Notes: generated by a model not told the origin, from the sequence alone. A stretch of 64,000 nt of DNA from Ochotona curzoniae (GCF_017591425.1 NW_024466599.1:70350501-70414500), one strand, 5' to 3'; counted from the stretch's first letter, positions 22,490-33,800 are shown. A program made the numbers and translations.

Positions 22490-24115
22490 ACATATTATTT
22501 CTTATTTTTAGTATTTATTTTCATGTTGACTTTTTTCTTCTCACATATTATTGAATTTTAACCTAACTCACTTCTCTTTGAAGGTCTCTTTACTGGCTCA
22601 CCATGGTAGGTGAGGCAACTTGCACACCAGAGCTACTCTACTGAACCTCTGCTGTGATTCTCACACCACTGAATGAAAAGATGATTACGGACACCCACTT
22701 AACTGCACAGCACTTCTGACTTTAGTTTGGATTCTACTGACTGCACAGGTAAACAGAATTTGAACTCAATTTTATTTGCATGACAACAAACTTTAGAAAT
22801 TATTCTCTTCCTTCATAAAATTATTTACCATGATATATAAGGGATAATTTAAATGATGGGAATGTAAAAAAAGAATGAAACAACAGCATTTACAAAGCAC
22901 CAAAACTACAGACCTCTGTGTGGAACAAAAATCCAGTGAAATGAGATGAACTCCTATTGTATGACTTAACAGATTTTACCAGAATTTTGTTCCATGAATA
23001 TAGCTGTTATGGGTCAAAGGGTGTTATTTAACGTGAAGTGTGGCATATTCAAATACAAGTAATGATGTCTGTTTTAAAAACATGGTCATTGAAGCAGTAT
23101 AAAGACAAGCAAGGCTGGATGGTAGGGATTGGGCAGGGAAACTGGGAGGGAAGTCAAGATTCCCATTCAATGAAACAGAATGAATTCTACATGCCTAACA
23201 AATATTTATGATGTTGTCAATGAGTTATTTATCTAAAGAAAAAGAATGCTCAATGTACACTCAAGATTCAGCTTTCGGAAATAGTTACGAAATGTTGTTC
23301 TTAAAATGACAAGATTCACTAAGAGCTTGCAGAAATGACTTTGAACCAATCTGGATAGACTCCAACACAAAGACACAGCCACAGCAAAACCCTTCAACAG
23401 AGCCCCTTTCCCATTAATCTACAGTCAGTTTGCATCTCAACATAAGTCAGTTTTAGTTTTGCTATGTGACCAAGTACATACTTAACCCTTCTGTGCTGTC
23501 TCTAGAAGTTGGCTTTCTGGATGCCATCAAATGGACAAGAAAAGAGATCATTGCTAGAATTAATGCCGATCCTTCAAACAAGCAACACAAGGTTCTTCTC
23601 CTCCCACACCAAGATTTGTTGCTGACACTAATGGGAAATGGAATTTTAAAATTTCTTTATACATCCTAAAACCTGGACAATGACTGCTCATTCTATATTC
23701 TTCAGCAGAGAACTGAAAGCAAGCTAACAGATGACCTGAGGTATGATTACACAGCAAATTTCAAATTTAACTGCAACATCCAGAAGTGATGAATGTCTCT
23801 TAGAATTTCTATTTTGAGTAGGAAGGGAAGATAGGTAGAGAACGGTTCCAGTAGTTGCTCCAGAAAAAAAAAAAAATCACTGGAAAAACTGTTATCCAGA
23901 GAGGCAGAAATAAAATCAATGACTTTGTGTCTAGGATGTAACCTTGTATTTCCAGCTAATATCTTCAGGGTGATGCAGTGAAACAACACATGTCAGCTCA
24001 AAATGACTGATTTTAGCCCCAATGTTCCTATGCTGTGCCACTTTGAAGGAACATGCTGTCCCATTATCACACTGAGTTGGTTCTTGTAGGCACCGGTTTC
24101 CTGATGAGCCCACTC
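22490..24115. other. Unassigned sequence, no gene seen
   Basis: About 1.6 kb of AT-rich DNA. Short frames on both strands (67-81 codons) overlap and carry no recognisable domain. A G-rich stretch near 23115-23155 resembles the block before L1 tails but lacks a clear A tail. Confidence 0.35.
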
Positions 24116-24118
24116 AAA

Positions 24119-24668
24119 TTGTGAATCATAGGGCAACATCCTCACTTACAAGGTATCTGCCGGCCACACTCAGGACCACTCAGTGCTGCATCGTAGAGGA
24201 ATCCTGCCATGTTCAAGCAATACAGCACCTGCACGACAGCCCCATGTGCTCTGCCCAAACCCCACCCTCTTCCATGGCGCTGCCAGAGCTATCCAGGCCA
24301 GAATTCAACAACATGGCCACAGGGTGGGTGTCCACGGTAACTCATACACACTTGGTATCACACTTTGGAGATTTCTGAAAGCAAGGGGGCATGAAAACAG
24401 GTGGTACTCAAGCTCTGCCCCCTACTCTTTCTCCTTTGAATATTCAATTGGGATCTGCCGCAGGCACCACTCCACACTCCACACATCGGGAAAGGAAGGT
24501 ATCCAGCCTGGTGAACAGCATCACTCTTTCCCTTGAGGTGGGCTGTGTTCTCTGCTCAGTGTATTTTCCTGCTGCCTTTAAATAAACTTGGCTTGCCTGC
24601 TTACCTCCGTGTCTCCTTTTTGAATTTTTTTCTGGTATGAAGATCAAGAACCTGGACCAACCCTAGCC
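24119..24668 (+). mobile_element. Retroviral-type LTR (ERV1-like), R/U5 end clear
   Basis: The 3' part is diagnostic: 'gcctttaaataaacttgg' (polyadenylation signal near 24580), then a T/C-rich U5 with 'cctccgtgtctcctttttga' and 'tctggtatgaagatcaagaa'. U3 is less certain and the left edge at about 24119 is a guess. No intact retroviral gene follows. Confidence 0.6.
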
Positions 24669-24849
24669 AGGGGGCTACCCTGAATTAAAAAGATTCCTCT
24701 CCTCAGTGTGAGGTTCCCACATAGGATCCAGGACCATCAGGCTTCCTTGGACCAGAGGCCGACTGGGCTCACAGCAGGAGACAAAAGCAGCAGTCTCTAA
24801 AGGGTCTAGGCACTGAGATCCTTCCCAGCGTCACTTCCCTCAGCAAGTC

Positions 24850-24892
24850 CCCTCCCTAGACATCCCCTCCCTGCATGCTGTCCAAAGGCCTT
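24850..24892 (-). repeat. Left arm of an exact 43-bp inverted repeat
   Basis: The reverse complement is identical over 43 bases to 26769-26811. It begins 'aaggcctttggacagcatgc' and ends with 'tgtctagggaggg'. Similarity fades within a few bases on both sides. Confidence 0.9.
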
Positions 24893-24997
24893 CTCCACTC
24901 TTGCAAAGGTCTTCTGGAAGTGGTTCCTCTGTGCGTATCCGTTTCAGATTCCCCCAGGGGCAATCTACATGACTGACAACATTCCCAATGAGTCTCT

Positions 24998-25282
24998 TTA
25001 TGGGTTCCAGGAGATGCAGATGCAACACACGTACAAATGTCTGAAAGTGAGATCATGACTGCCACACACGAGTGCTTCAAGTCTGTGCATCCTGTCTTCA
25101 TCCCTCAGCTTGGAATCCACGTTCTGCTGCCTTGCTTTCTGCTTGGCTAACTCCTTTTGTCTACGAGGCTCTGCATAAGCAAACTCAAGGGTTACCTGTC
25201 CTTTGGAATCTTCTGCAATCTCAGGAAGACTTAACTGCCTCTTTAAGTTTTCTCTGTGTTGTGTTACAGCTCCATCAATCAC
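24998..25282 (-). pseudogene. Coding-like fragment, unidentified protein
   Basis: A minus-strand frame of 94 codons has an ordinary-looking, charged, helix-prone composition: residues 16-38 read 'KRQLSLPEIAEDSKG', then 'EFAYAEPRRQKELAKQKARQ' follows, with a further Arg/Asp-rich stretch ('SKLRDEDRMHRLEAL'). That differs from the low-complexity or SINE-derived frames elsewhere. It ends at a stop after 'ICISWNP', and a neighbouring frame (24840-25028) may continue it after a shift. I do not recognise the protein. It has no visible promoter or splice context, so a fragment of a processed or captured host gene is the best guess. Chance remains possible. Confidence 0.3.
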
Positions 25283-25309
25283 TCTGTTTTCAAATATGAT
25301 CTTTTTTTC

Positions 25310-25690
25310 CCTTAAAAAAAAACTTTACTGATGTTTACACGACAGAATACATCTGAAGCAAATAACCAGTTATTAAGCATCATAAAAAAGAACTCTGCCC
25401 TTTTTACTACCTTGATCCAAGAATGGCTTTATAACATCTACTCATCTGAGAACAATCCAAAAGAGCAGCTGCCTGTCATCTCACTTCAAGCCATTCTCAA
25501 AGTTAATCTGGTACTTTTGGTTTGGTCTGACGACCATCATGTGTGTAAGATCTAAAACTCACATGCATGAAAAGCCACTCCTGATGAGTGAGGATACAAA
25601 ACTGATACAAGAACAGATAGGAATTCTTTCTTTTCTATTTTTCAATCCTGAACACCCCAACTATTTATTGACACATGGGAATTGTAAAAC
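25310..25690. other. Unassigned sequence, no gene seen
   Basis: AT-rich with a short A run near 25315. No repeat or gene assigned. Confidence 0.4.
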
Positions 25691-25693
25691 TTC

Positions 25694-26030
25694 TTTAAGA
25701 TTCATTTATTTATTTCAAAGGCAGACTGAAAGGGAAAGAGAGAGAGGAAAATAGGAAAGAAGGGAGAGAGGGAAGAAGAAAGATTTCTTTTTTCACCAGC
25801 TGGTTTATTGCGTAAGATGCCCTCAAACAGCAGGGGATGAGCCAGATGAGAGCTGGGAGCCAGGAAGTCTAGGTCCCCCATATAGGTGTATGGACCCAAG
25901 CATTAGGCCATCATTTACTAGCCCCTAGAGACATTAGCAGAAAATTGGTCTGGAAACTTCCATTACCCAATTCTCAAACCCAATGTAAGATGCAGGGTCT
26001 CAAGCAGTTGTTTAACATGCTGTGTCACAA
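25694..26030 (-). mobile_element. C-type SINE, full length
   Basis: Reversed tail 'ttaagattcatttatttatt' and 'caaaggcagactg', an expanded purine-rich block (25730-25785), 'gagagctgggagccagg', 'aggtcccccatataggtg', and the head complement 'aacatgctgtgtcacaatg'. Confidence 0.85.
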
Positions 26031-26034
26031 TGCC

Positions 26035-26765
26035 TCTTCCTAAAACTCCTTCGAATGTGACATTTACCTGAAAAGTGAAGTTCACATAATAATTTTTGCT
26101 CAAGACAGAAGCAACCAGGCACACTGGTGTGTGGGAAAGCCCTTGCCTGAAACACTGTAATAAATGCTGTATATAATCAAATGTAACTCATCACCCAAAT
26201 CTTATAAGGTTGCATTAATCTTGTATACTAACATGAAGGAAAAACTACTCTCAGTTAAATGTAAGATGCCATAAGCGCTTAGTAAGCAGCCCGGGTTCTC
26301 TTGGAAGAGCACATTTATGCTGTGAAGAGGTTACTTACAAACAACTTTTGGCACTCATCTGAGGATGCTTTTTCTCATATCTCTCTTTGTCTATCATCAG
26401 AAATACAGAAGGCAAGACATGTAGCTACTGTGTCTTGTGCTTTCAGACATTCTGGGAAGTCTCATAATACTGGCTGGGTTTCCCTTCCCGCTCACCAACC
26501 ACCTTCTTCTCATTCTTTTCGCATAAAGGGAAAAAGGGCTGAAAGAATTTATAATTCACTGAAATGTTGAAAGAAAGAGATGTAAAAGAAGCAGTTCCAC
26601 TTCAAATCACTTCCTTCCCACTTGCTGACTTTCATTCTAACACATAAAGAGAAAGGCAAGCAGATTCTGTTTTCTGGAAGGACGATGGAAGACTCTGTAG
26701 AGGGCTTGAAGGCCCAGCAAAAACAGCCTCCAGCCAGGTCTGTTGCAATGACCAGACACATAACT
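26035..26765. other. Unassigned sequence, no gene seen
   Basis: No repeat recognised with confidence; a weak SINE-head resemblance occurs near 26115. Frames at 26301-26570 and 26622-26891 (89 codons each, plus) lack a known domain. Confidence 0.4.
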
Positions 26766-26768
26766 TCT

Positions 26769-26811
26769 AAGGCCTTTGGACAGCATGCAGGGAGGGGATG
26801 TCTAGGGAGGG
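26769..26811 (+). repeat. Right arm of an exact 43-bp inverted repeat
   Basis: Identical, as reverse complement, to 24850-24892. The right arm runs straight into a mariner-like element at about 26815. Confidence 0.9.
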
Positions 26812-26814
26812 AAC

Positions 26815-26935
26815 TTCTTCACAAAGTTCATTTGAAACGTGTATTACCAAAAAACTCTGTTGGACTTCAAGTCTTTTCTGCACCAAAATAAACTCACCTA
26901 TAATGTCATTTTCTCATAAACGTTCCAAAGCACTC
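26815..26935. mobile_element. Mariner-like short element, decayed
   Basis: Left end 'cttcttcacaaagttcattt', interior 'gcaccaaaataaactcacc', right part 'tgtcattttctcataaacg'. The order is shared with the copies near 61061 and 62720. Confidence 0.55.
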
Positions 26936-26939
26936 TCAC

Positions 26940-27660
26940 ATTTGCATTTCCAAACTTATCAGATTGCTGTGGAAATGAAAGGGAAAAGGGCAAAGCAAAT
27001 TCATCTTCTTCCTTGGCTGAAATATTCCATAATGGAGGCTCACTTGAAGGAGTCAGGCATTTTTTTTAAACCAAACTCAATTACTTTTTGAGATTTTAAG
27101 AATAAGGAAGAAATGCCTAGCAGTGTTTGTTTAGGGAACAGTGTCTTGAAATAAAGTCCTCAGAAAAAGGAAAAAGAGCCAAATTCATTACCAATCGACT
27201 TTACTACATATTACGTCCTTCGGCACGCAGACACAATGAGGGAATTCTTGCAAGTATTTAGCTAATGAATTTAGTGGCAACTGGTAACTCAGAATGCAGT
27301 TAAAACGACATTCCTAGAGAGGTCAGATGGGCCTCTTAATCTTAATAAGAACTTAATTTCATTGTTTATTACTCATTTTGGAGATTTGCCCATCAAATTC
27401 CATCAACAATTTTAGCTCCAACATACCAGCCATGATGGTAATTGCCAACATTAATAGTCTAATGAATGTCCAACTGCAATGTCCAACTGTCAGAATACTA
27501 ATTTGCTGAGATACAAGTCAAGAGGCCCACTCTGCAGGAAATCAGTAATGTCTTTCATGGCAGGTGGAGTAACAGCAGCCCCAAGAATGTCTGTTTCTTT
27601 CCAGAACCTGTGTTCTTCCAAGCAAGAGAGGGACTTTACAGATATGACCGAAATAATGGT
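26940..27660. other. Unassigned, apparently single-copy sequence
   Basis: No repeat recognised. The 27180-27450 part is AT-rich with several TAAT and ATTA cores ('ttagctaatgaatttag', 'cttaatcttaataagaac', 'ttaatagtctaatgaatg'), which is compatible with homeodomain binding but not evidence of function. Confidence 0.35.
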
Positions 27661-27663
27661 TCT

Positions 27664-27955
27664 GAGGGTTAGTGCTGTGGCACAACAGGTTCAGCTGTAT
27701 CATTTATCCCATATCATTATACCACTTCCAATCTCAGCTGCTCAGCTTCTGATCCAGCTCCCTGTTAATGTGCCAGAGAAAACAGCCCAAGATGCTTAGC
27801 ACCTGCACTTCTTCTATCCATGTAGGAGTCTGAACAGAGTCCCTGACTAGCCCCTAACCCTTATGGCTACTTGAGGAATGAATCTTCAGTTAGAGGTTTT
27901 CTTTCTCTCCCTGTGTCATTCTGCATTTCAAATAAGGTGATACTTAAAAGTAATG
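27664..27955 (+). mobile_element. C-type SINE, old subtype
   Basis: Head 'ggttagtgctgtggcacaac' (rabbit-like), 'ctgatccagctccctgttaa', 'gccagagaaaacagcccaag', 'cctgtgtcattctgcatttc' and a short decayed tail. Confidence 0.85.
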
Positions 27956-27959
27956 ACTG

Positions 27960-28565
27960 GGAAGCGGGTAGACCCCACACAATCCTACGGGTTCTCCCAA
28001 GGTAGAGAGGAGACAGGACACAGGGAGCAGAATCCAAAGCTGCCGAGTGGTATGAGTTAATGGACGAGAACAGCCCATGGCAGCAGAGAAGGGCGAGCGA
28101 AGGCATCTTGCCCAGAGCTTTGAGAAGGAGCACAGCCCCACACACACCTTCGTTTCCCGCCCTTGAGGTCTGTGCAGCCAGACCTGGAAGACAATACAGG
28201 AATGTTGTCCAAAGTCACTAAGCTTGTGACAATGTGTTACTCTAGAAAGGGACCTAGCATGATCTTATTTCATCTGTCAGTACTTACTGTGATCTTTCTA
28301 CAAAGAAAGATTAGTAAAATCCTACAGTGTTCCTGCACATTGTAAAATCCCTTATTCTTCCTAGGAAAAGCAACCAGAAATGGCTACACGCAATTCCTGC
28401 AGCAGTTCTAAACAGTAAATATTTTTCATTTGTATTCAAATTACATAATACTGTATGTTTTGAGCAATAAATAAGACACTGTTAAATTTATGTTTTAACA
28501 ATTGAGATTTCTAATTGTAGATGTTTGTATACACTGCATGTGCAGAATTTCTTGTTATATAACTG
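27960..28565. other. Unassigned sequence, no gene seen
   Basis: A GC-richer left part (27960-28180) and an AT-rich right part. Two overlapping minus frames (27867-28145 and 27944-28147) have no known domain. Confidence 0.35.
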
Positions 28566-28569
28566 AAAC

Positions 28570-29020
28570 GAGGGCTTGACTACATCCTCAGTCCCTCTCC
28601 AGTTCCTGGTAATTACCTCTCTATTTTTTGCTTCTGTGAATTTTAGAATACACAAACTTCAGATTCTACAGCACAATCACACAGTATTTAACTTCGGTGT
28701 CTAGTTTATTCTACTTAGCTCAGCACTATAGATACGAGAACCCATCAGGATTGCAAATCTGTAACACCGACGCTCGCTCTTTGTAACTACGAACCACAAG
28801 GTGTATTGACAAGGAGTGCCATGTAAATATGACAGAGCATGATGCACGAGAATTATACATGATGTTGTACACAGTGCCGAACCTTGGAGACGTAATATCA
28901 CACAAAGAAGGGTTATTGATGCGAGGTGAAAGATACACTAATTAGCTTCACTATAGTAGCCCACCTCAAATACATGTAATTTTTACTAATTTTATCTCAA
29001 TAAAGCAAACAAAAAATGCA
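28570..29020 (+). mobile_element. Ancient L1 3' UTR and terminus
   Basis: Old L1 3' landmarks in order: 'ccagttcctggtaattacc', 'tttgcttctgtgaatttta', 'cacacagtatttaacttcgg', later 'gcgaggtgaaagatacac', 'taattagcttcactatagta' and 'atctcaataaagc' at the terminus. Confidence 0.7.
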
Positions 29021-29024
29021 GGTT

Positions 29025-29700
29025 TTTACTTTGTTTTGTTCCCCCAAATGATTCACAGTCTCTATATCTTTCCAGGGGATAAACCATAATATGTATATAC
29101 ACTTAAATATGGACATGAAATAAAACAAAAATTTGAAAAAGTCACCCCCTACATCTGGAACTTCGAACTTACACTTTGAATATGGATATGTAACAAAGGT
29201 GCTGATTTGCATATACAAATTCATTACTGGGGCACAGTACATGCCAGGGGATGGTAAGGATTCTGTGTTTTGTTCTGCTCGGCTGCCACTAGGGAATCCA
29301 CGCTGAAGGAACCATCCACTTTGATTTCCCTGGGCCAAGGGAGGCTGGAGGCCTGGAGGCTTCAGGTTGGGATGGCACCAATGAACTGCCACAGTCCTTC
29401 ATTCAGAACTGTTTGCAAAGCCCAAACCACTTACTCTCTGTTATCTTTCCTGAAAACATGTGCTGACCTCTGATCACACAGCAAGGTATTGGGAAAGAGT
29501 TAAAACACACATATGTTGGAAAAGAGGATGGAGTGTTCTCAAACAATCTATGTATTTCTGAGACACTCTGCTCTTGAACTGGTCATATTTTAACCCAGTA
29601 GGATAAAAAGGGGCTAACATGTTGATGATGTTACAAAATTTTACATGAAAAGAATAAAACTGAATTCTTAATCATATCATCCTCAGAAAATCTCTAAAAG
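29025..29700. other. Unassigned sequence, no gene seen
   Basis: The minus-strand frame 28997-29392 (131 codons) is one of the longest in the window but spans an AT-rich region with no recognisable motif. I treat it as chance. Confidence 0.4.
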
Positions 29701-29710
29701 CCTAAAGCAG

Positions 29711-30040
29711 AGCCCAGGACAGTAACCTAGTGGCACAAGTCCTCACCTTGCACATGCTGGGATCCCCTATGGGTGTTGGTTCTAATCCTGGCAGCCCCAT
29801 TTCCCATCCAACTCCCTGCTTGTAGCCTGGGAAAGCAGCCAACGGTGACCCAAAGCCTTGGTACCCTGCACCTGCATGGGAGGCTCAGAAGAAGCTGCGG
29901 GCTCCTGGCATTGAATCAGCTCAGCTCCGACCATTGTGGTTGCTTGGGGAGTAAATTATCGGATGAAAGATCTTCCTCTCTGTCTCCCCTCCTCTGTGTA
30001 TATCTAACTTTGTAATAAAAATAAAATAAATCTTAAAAAA
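29711..30040 (+). mobile_element. C-type SINE, full length, with target duplication
   Basis: Pika-type head 'cagtaacctagtggcac', 'ggatcccctatgggtgttgg', 'ccatccaactccctgcttg', 'ggcttggggagtaaattatc'-like 3' body and tail 'ataaaaataaaataaatc'. The flanks 'aaaagcctaaagc' and 'aaaagcctaaaac' are a likely target duplication, so this is a fairly young copy. Confidence 0.9.
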
Positions 30041-30299
30041 GCCTAAAACAATATTGTAAAATTGTTAAAATAAATGAGAAAACACTATTAGCATTAAGAT
30101 TTTCTATGTGTGATAGGAAACCAAGCATTTCACTAGTTTTAACGGCAAAAAATAAGATTATACTAAAAATATGTGCATGATATATGCACACATCATACAC
30201 ATTGTATATGACGAATCCATGTGTACACCATATAGATAAACATACATCACATACAACAGACAGATGAATAAGATGCAAGTTCCTATAAATCACTTCTTT

Positions 30300-31020
30300 A
30301 AAGTGGCAACAGATATGAAATGGTCAACGCTAATCTTAGGAGTAACTGGGGAGATGCAAATTGAAATGATGTGATAAATTTTTCATCCACCACACAGATT
30401 TAATAAATTCAAATAGCAGGTAATATTAATCACTGGTTGAGGTATATGCAGGATCCTTGTCAGCACAGCCAAGGACACCTGTGGTTTCTGATACCTCCAA
30501 TAGCACAATTCCTATTCTGGGTGCCATATCAGAGGCACTCAAGGAATTTACAAACATTGTGTTAGAATGCGTGATAACAAGCAAAACAGTCTCAACAGCC
30601 ATCAAAAGGAGCTCAAAAGACTAAGCACAGTGAATCTCTACCACACCCTATTTTCTTGTTTAGAAGGATTCAGAAAATCACTTGGAAAGATCTCCAAATA
30701 CACGTTGTTGAGGGAAATCAACTCTTAGCACGGAATTTATCACTGTAATACCAATAATGAACGCTTGTTTCAATAACTGAGCTTGGAAACTTAACAAACT
30801 GAATATGCACATGTCTGCCCAGGATGCACAGGACAAATGCCTCAAATGGGGCTGACCAAGTCTTGATAGTAATCCCTGGGCAGGTAAATAAAATTTGGCC
30901 CTGGTGGCCACAGACTTCATATTTTGCTATCTATCCACTTCCATAATCTGATTCTTTATAATGAGTATGTAATTATGTATCAGTAGTAGGGTAAAAAGAA
31001 ATGAAAGCCCACTATTCTTG
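30300..31020 (+). mobile_element. Ancient L1, ORF2 end and 3' UTR
   Basis: Plus-strand landmarks: 'gatgcaaattgaaatgatg', 'aggtatatgcaggatcc', 'gcaattcctattctggg'-like block, 'agtctcaacagccatcaaa', 'cttggaaagatctccaaat' and 'gtaataccaataatgaacg'. Strongly eroded. Confidence 0.6.
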
Positions 31021-31024
31021 TGTG

Positions 31025-31795
31025 TATTATACATACAGGTCATGGCTGGTTTTCTGGTGGTTTTTTTTCTTAGAAAATACAAAATTTTTTAAGTCATAGA
31101 AAATATTTTCAGCTTAAAAGATATCCAAAAGAAATAAAATACTACTTATTACATGCCTTTATTTGTAAGACATTCATTTTTAAACATATTTCAATAATCT
31201 AATCACTCCTCCCTCCTCCCCCCGCCCCTCCACCAGGAAAGAAACAGGACATTCAATTCCACTGGATGCAGCAAATTATTGTAAGGTCCATTTCAACTCT
31301 ATAAATGTAGTTAGGTAAAATGACTATCAGATTAAATATGGCAACTGACAGAGGGGGATGAAAAGTCAAGGAAGTAAGACTACAGTCTTCATTCTCCTGC
31401 TCTGAAGAATGACTGCTTGCTTTCAAGTGTTGTGGTATGGTTCAAATGCCTCTGAGTGGATCGTGCACAGAGAAAAACCAAGTCCAGGTCAACCCCATCC
31501 ACTACAAGGGTCTCCACGAGTTCAGGGTTGTTTCCCTGAGTGATGCAGAAGCTCACCTTATTTGGAAATGGAAATTTGCTTTGTTCCACTTTGCCAGGTG
31601 CTTGAATAGCAGAAAGTGGGGGGAGCCAGGTCATCTCCTAAAGTGGGGAAGGGGGACAAAAATAAGCAATATTGTGATATTGAGAGCACCTCAAGTTGAA
31701 ACCAAGCCCCTATGCAGTGCCCTGAGTGCAGATGCGAAATACCATCTGGTCCCGTGCTCAAATTAACCCCTGAATGAAGTGAGTGGTGTGGCTTA
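31025..31795. other. Unassigned sequence, no gene seen
   Basis: Contains a C-rich tract near 31207-31232. The frame 31437-31766 (plus, 109 codons) overlaps minus frames and shows no known domain. Confidence 0.4.
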
Positions 31796-31799
31796 ATCA

Positions 31800-32262
31800 C
31801 GTGCCCTGCAAGGTTCTAACTGTCAGAACTGATTTTTCCTATAGATGACCTCTCGATGTTCCACCTTGTCTTAAGGGGCTTCTTTTCAGGGAACCCTAGT
31901 TCCTAAGCAAGGAGTAGCCCCGAGACTGGCTGGAGCCCACTTGGCCATCATTAACATTCCCTAAGGCATACAATATTGCTGACCGATAGGAGGAGGACCA
32001 AGAACACTGAGACCAACCAGGGACCCAGGCAGGCACCTCTCTCAGCTCCATCTTCATTCCCTAAGGACCTTCAGCTCACCTCTTGGGGAACCTATGAATT
32101 AGGCCATAGCTGACTGGCTCCTTGCTCTGGACACTGCAACCAAGGCTTCTACCACCCTAACATCAGCGATTGGTTTTCTGCAAATCAGGACAGGGGACTG
32201 AGTTTGGGGGTTCTGCGGTAATTCATTCAGTTGGGGGGGTTGTTTTATATCAAAGCCAAAAA
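31800..32262 (+). mobile_element. LTR of the same family as the one near 16 kb
   Basis: 'ggccatcattaacattccct' and 'atattgctgaccgatagg' match 'gtcatcataaacattccct' and 'gcattgctgaccaatcaa' in the 16-kb LTR at the same spacing. The ends are also similar ('gtttgggggttctgcgg' against 'gtttgcgagttctaagg'). Edges approximate. Confidence 0.5.
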
Positions 32263-32264
32263 AT

Positions 32265-33045
32265 ATAAAGCAGCTATGAAAGCATTCTGCGTTAAGGCAC
32301 AAAAAGGATAGGAATGAATAAGAGAGGAAAGGGAGCTATTTAAAAACAGGATGTGAAACCCACTCTTAGGATTTATTTTCCTAAATTCACCAATTTTTGG
32401 TTCCATGACTATCCCCCTGTTCTACCAGGGTGACATATTTTTAACTTCGTTTAAGCCACTGAGTAAAGGGACAACTGGAGGGTGAAAGGTCTATGGAAAA
32501 TGCTTTACAAAGGGACTCAGGCTTGACCACACAAAATCTACAGGTGTCTCAGGAAAAAACTGCACAGAATGTTTTGGCTTTGAGATTTTAATAAATTACT
32601 TATACTATTAGTGATAGAGAATAAGTCTCTCTAAATCCACTGTGGTTGGTAACCCATGGAGAAGCGAGAAAACGAATCATATGAATGAGAATGGCACCAT
32701 TTTGATATCCCAGTTTGAAGAACAGTGCTGGAGCTCAACATGCAATAATCACTCAGATGCCAGGTGAGCTACACTTCCCCTAAGCTGGAAGAGAGGCCTC
32801 ACTATGGCAGAGGTGTCAGAATGGAAGGTGGAAAAGAGGCATCCAAGGGGCTCTCTTCACTGTGCATTCACCATGCCACCTTCCTCCTGGAAAGTAGAGG
32901 CAGAGTCAGTGCCCTTTACATCTCTCCCACTGTCCCTTTCGAGCAGGCTGTAATGCAGAGCTAGCATGACTGTTGTTCAGGGAAGTATCTGTCTTTAAAT
33001 GGGTATGCTATCAATGAGATCAATGGCTCTGTGTTTCACATTTTT
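32265..33045. other. Unassigned sequence, no gene seen
   Basis: No repeat or coding pattern recognised. Confidence 0.4.
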
Positions 33046-33059
33046 ATTGGTCTAATTGA

Positions 33060-33125
33060 TTTGAAGGGGAGGGGGAAAAAGGGAAGCGAGGGAGGGAAAC
33101 AGAGAGAGGGAGAAGAGAGATGCCC
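33060..33125 (+). repeat. Purine-rich low-complexity tract
   Basis: G/A-rich stretch ('gaagggaagc' style, then 'agagagagggagaagagag'). It could be the reversed tail of a decayed SINE, but no body follows clearly. Confidence 0.6.
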
Positions 33126-33129
33126 TACA

Positions 33130-33690
33130 CTGAGACCCCTCAAAGCACCATGGTTCGTCCATGCCAGTAGCATCTGCCAACACCCTCTTGTTTACAGTCA
33201 TCTGTCAGAACCCAGTTCCACTCCATTTTCTATGAAGCTACTTTTGACTGTACCTTTGTGTCATATCTACCTTCTACTGTCTTTATTAGAACACCTGCTC
33301 CCTCTATGGCGGTTACTTGCTTGTAAAACTGTGTCCTTTCTCTATTTTTTATTGGCCCCTTAAGACCTATGAATACATAAATTTGGTTGGCCCTAGAACC
33401 TAATTTAATAGTATAGCCAGAGTGCATTTGGTACTTCCTTGGAAAATACCAAGTTGGAGTACCTCTACCACCTGACTGCCATTTTCACTCCACCTTCATG
33501 ATGTTTTAGCCTAGATCACTTCAACAACCTTCTAATTGGTTCTCCTCCTTCTATTATCTGTCTGTGGGCTACACTGGTGCCACCACTTCACTGTTCCCAA
33601 GTCTTCATTCATCATCATTATACACACAATGATGATGGTGATGATGACCACCACAAAGGTGCTGGTACTTCTTGGCTCTTGCAGTTTTCT
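33130..33690. other. Unassigned sequence, possible L2 relic
   Basis: Thymine- and cytosine-rich text such as 'gtcatatctaccttctac' resembles old L2 3' regions, without a firm match. (GAT)n-like triplets lie at 33628-33648. Confidence 0.25.
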
Positions 33691-33694
33691 TATT

Positions 33695-33800
33695 TATATC
33701 CAACCTTGAATCACCACCTCTGTTTTAGAGGTGAAGGAGAGTGGATGCTGAAAAGGATGAACTGATTTGCCCAAGGTTACTGAGTGGATAAACGCAACAG
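33695..33800 (-). mobile_element. MIR/L2-type relic
   Basis: 'gatttgcccaaggttactga' corresponds to the conserved 'cttgcccaaggtcac' part of MIR/L2 in minus orientation. Confidence 0.45.

Noticed and set aside
23100..23180. G-rich block resembling a young L1 3' end
   Set aside because: It lacks the 'cataaaa' motif and A-rich tail that define the other three.
28997..29392. Minus-strand frame of 131 codons with hydrophobic stretches
   Set aside because: The hydrophobic part reflects AT-rich DNA near an old L1 end, and there is no matching family.
33628..33650. GAT/GATG triplet run considered as a microsatellite
   Set aside because: Too short and too irregular to list as a separate repeat.
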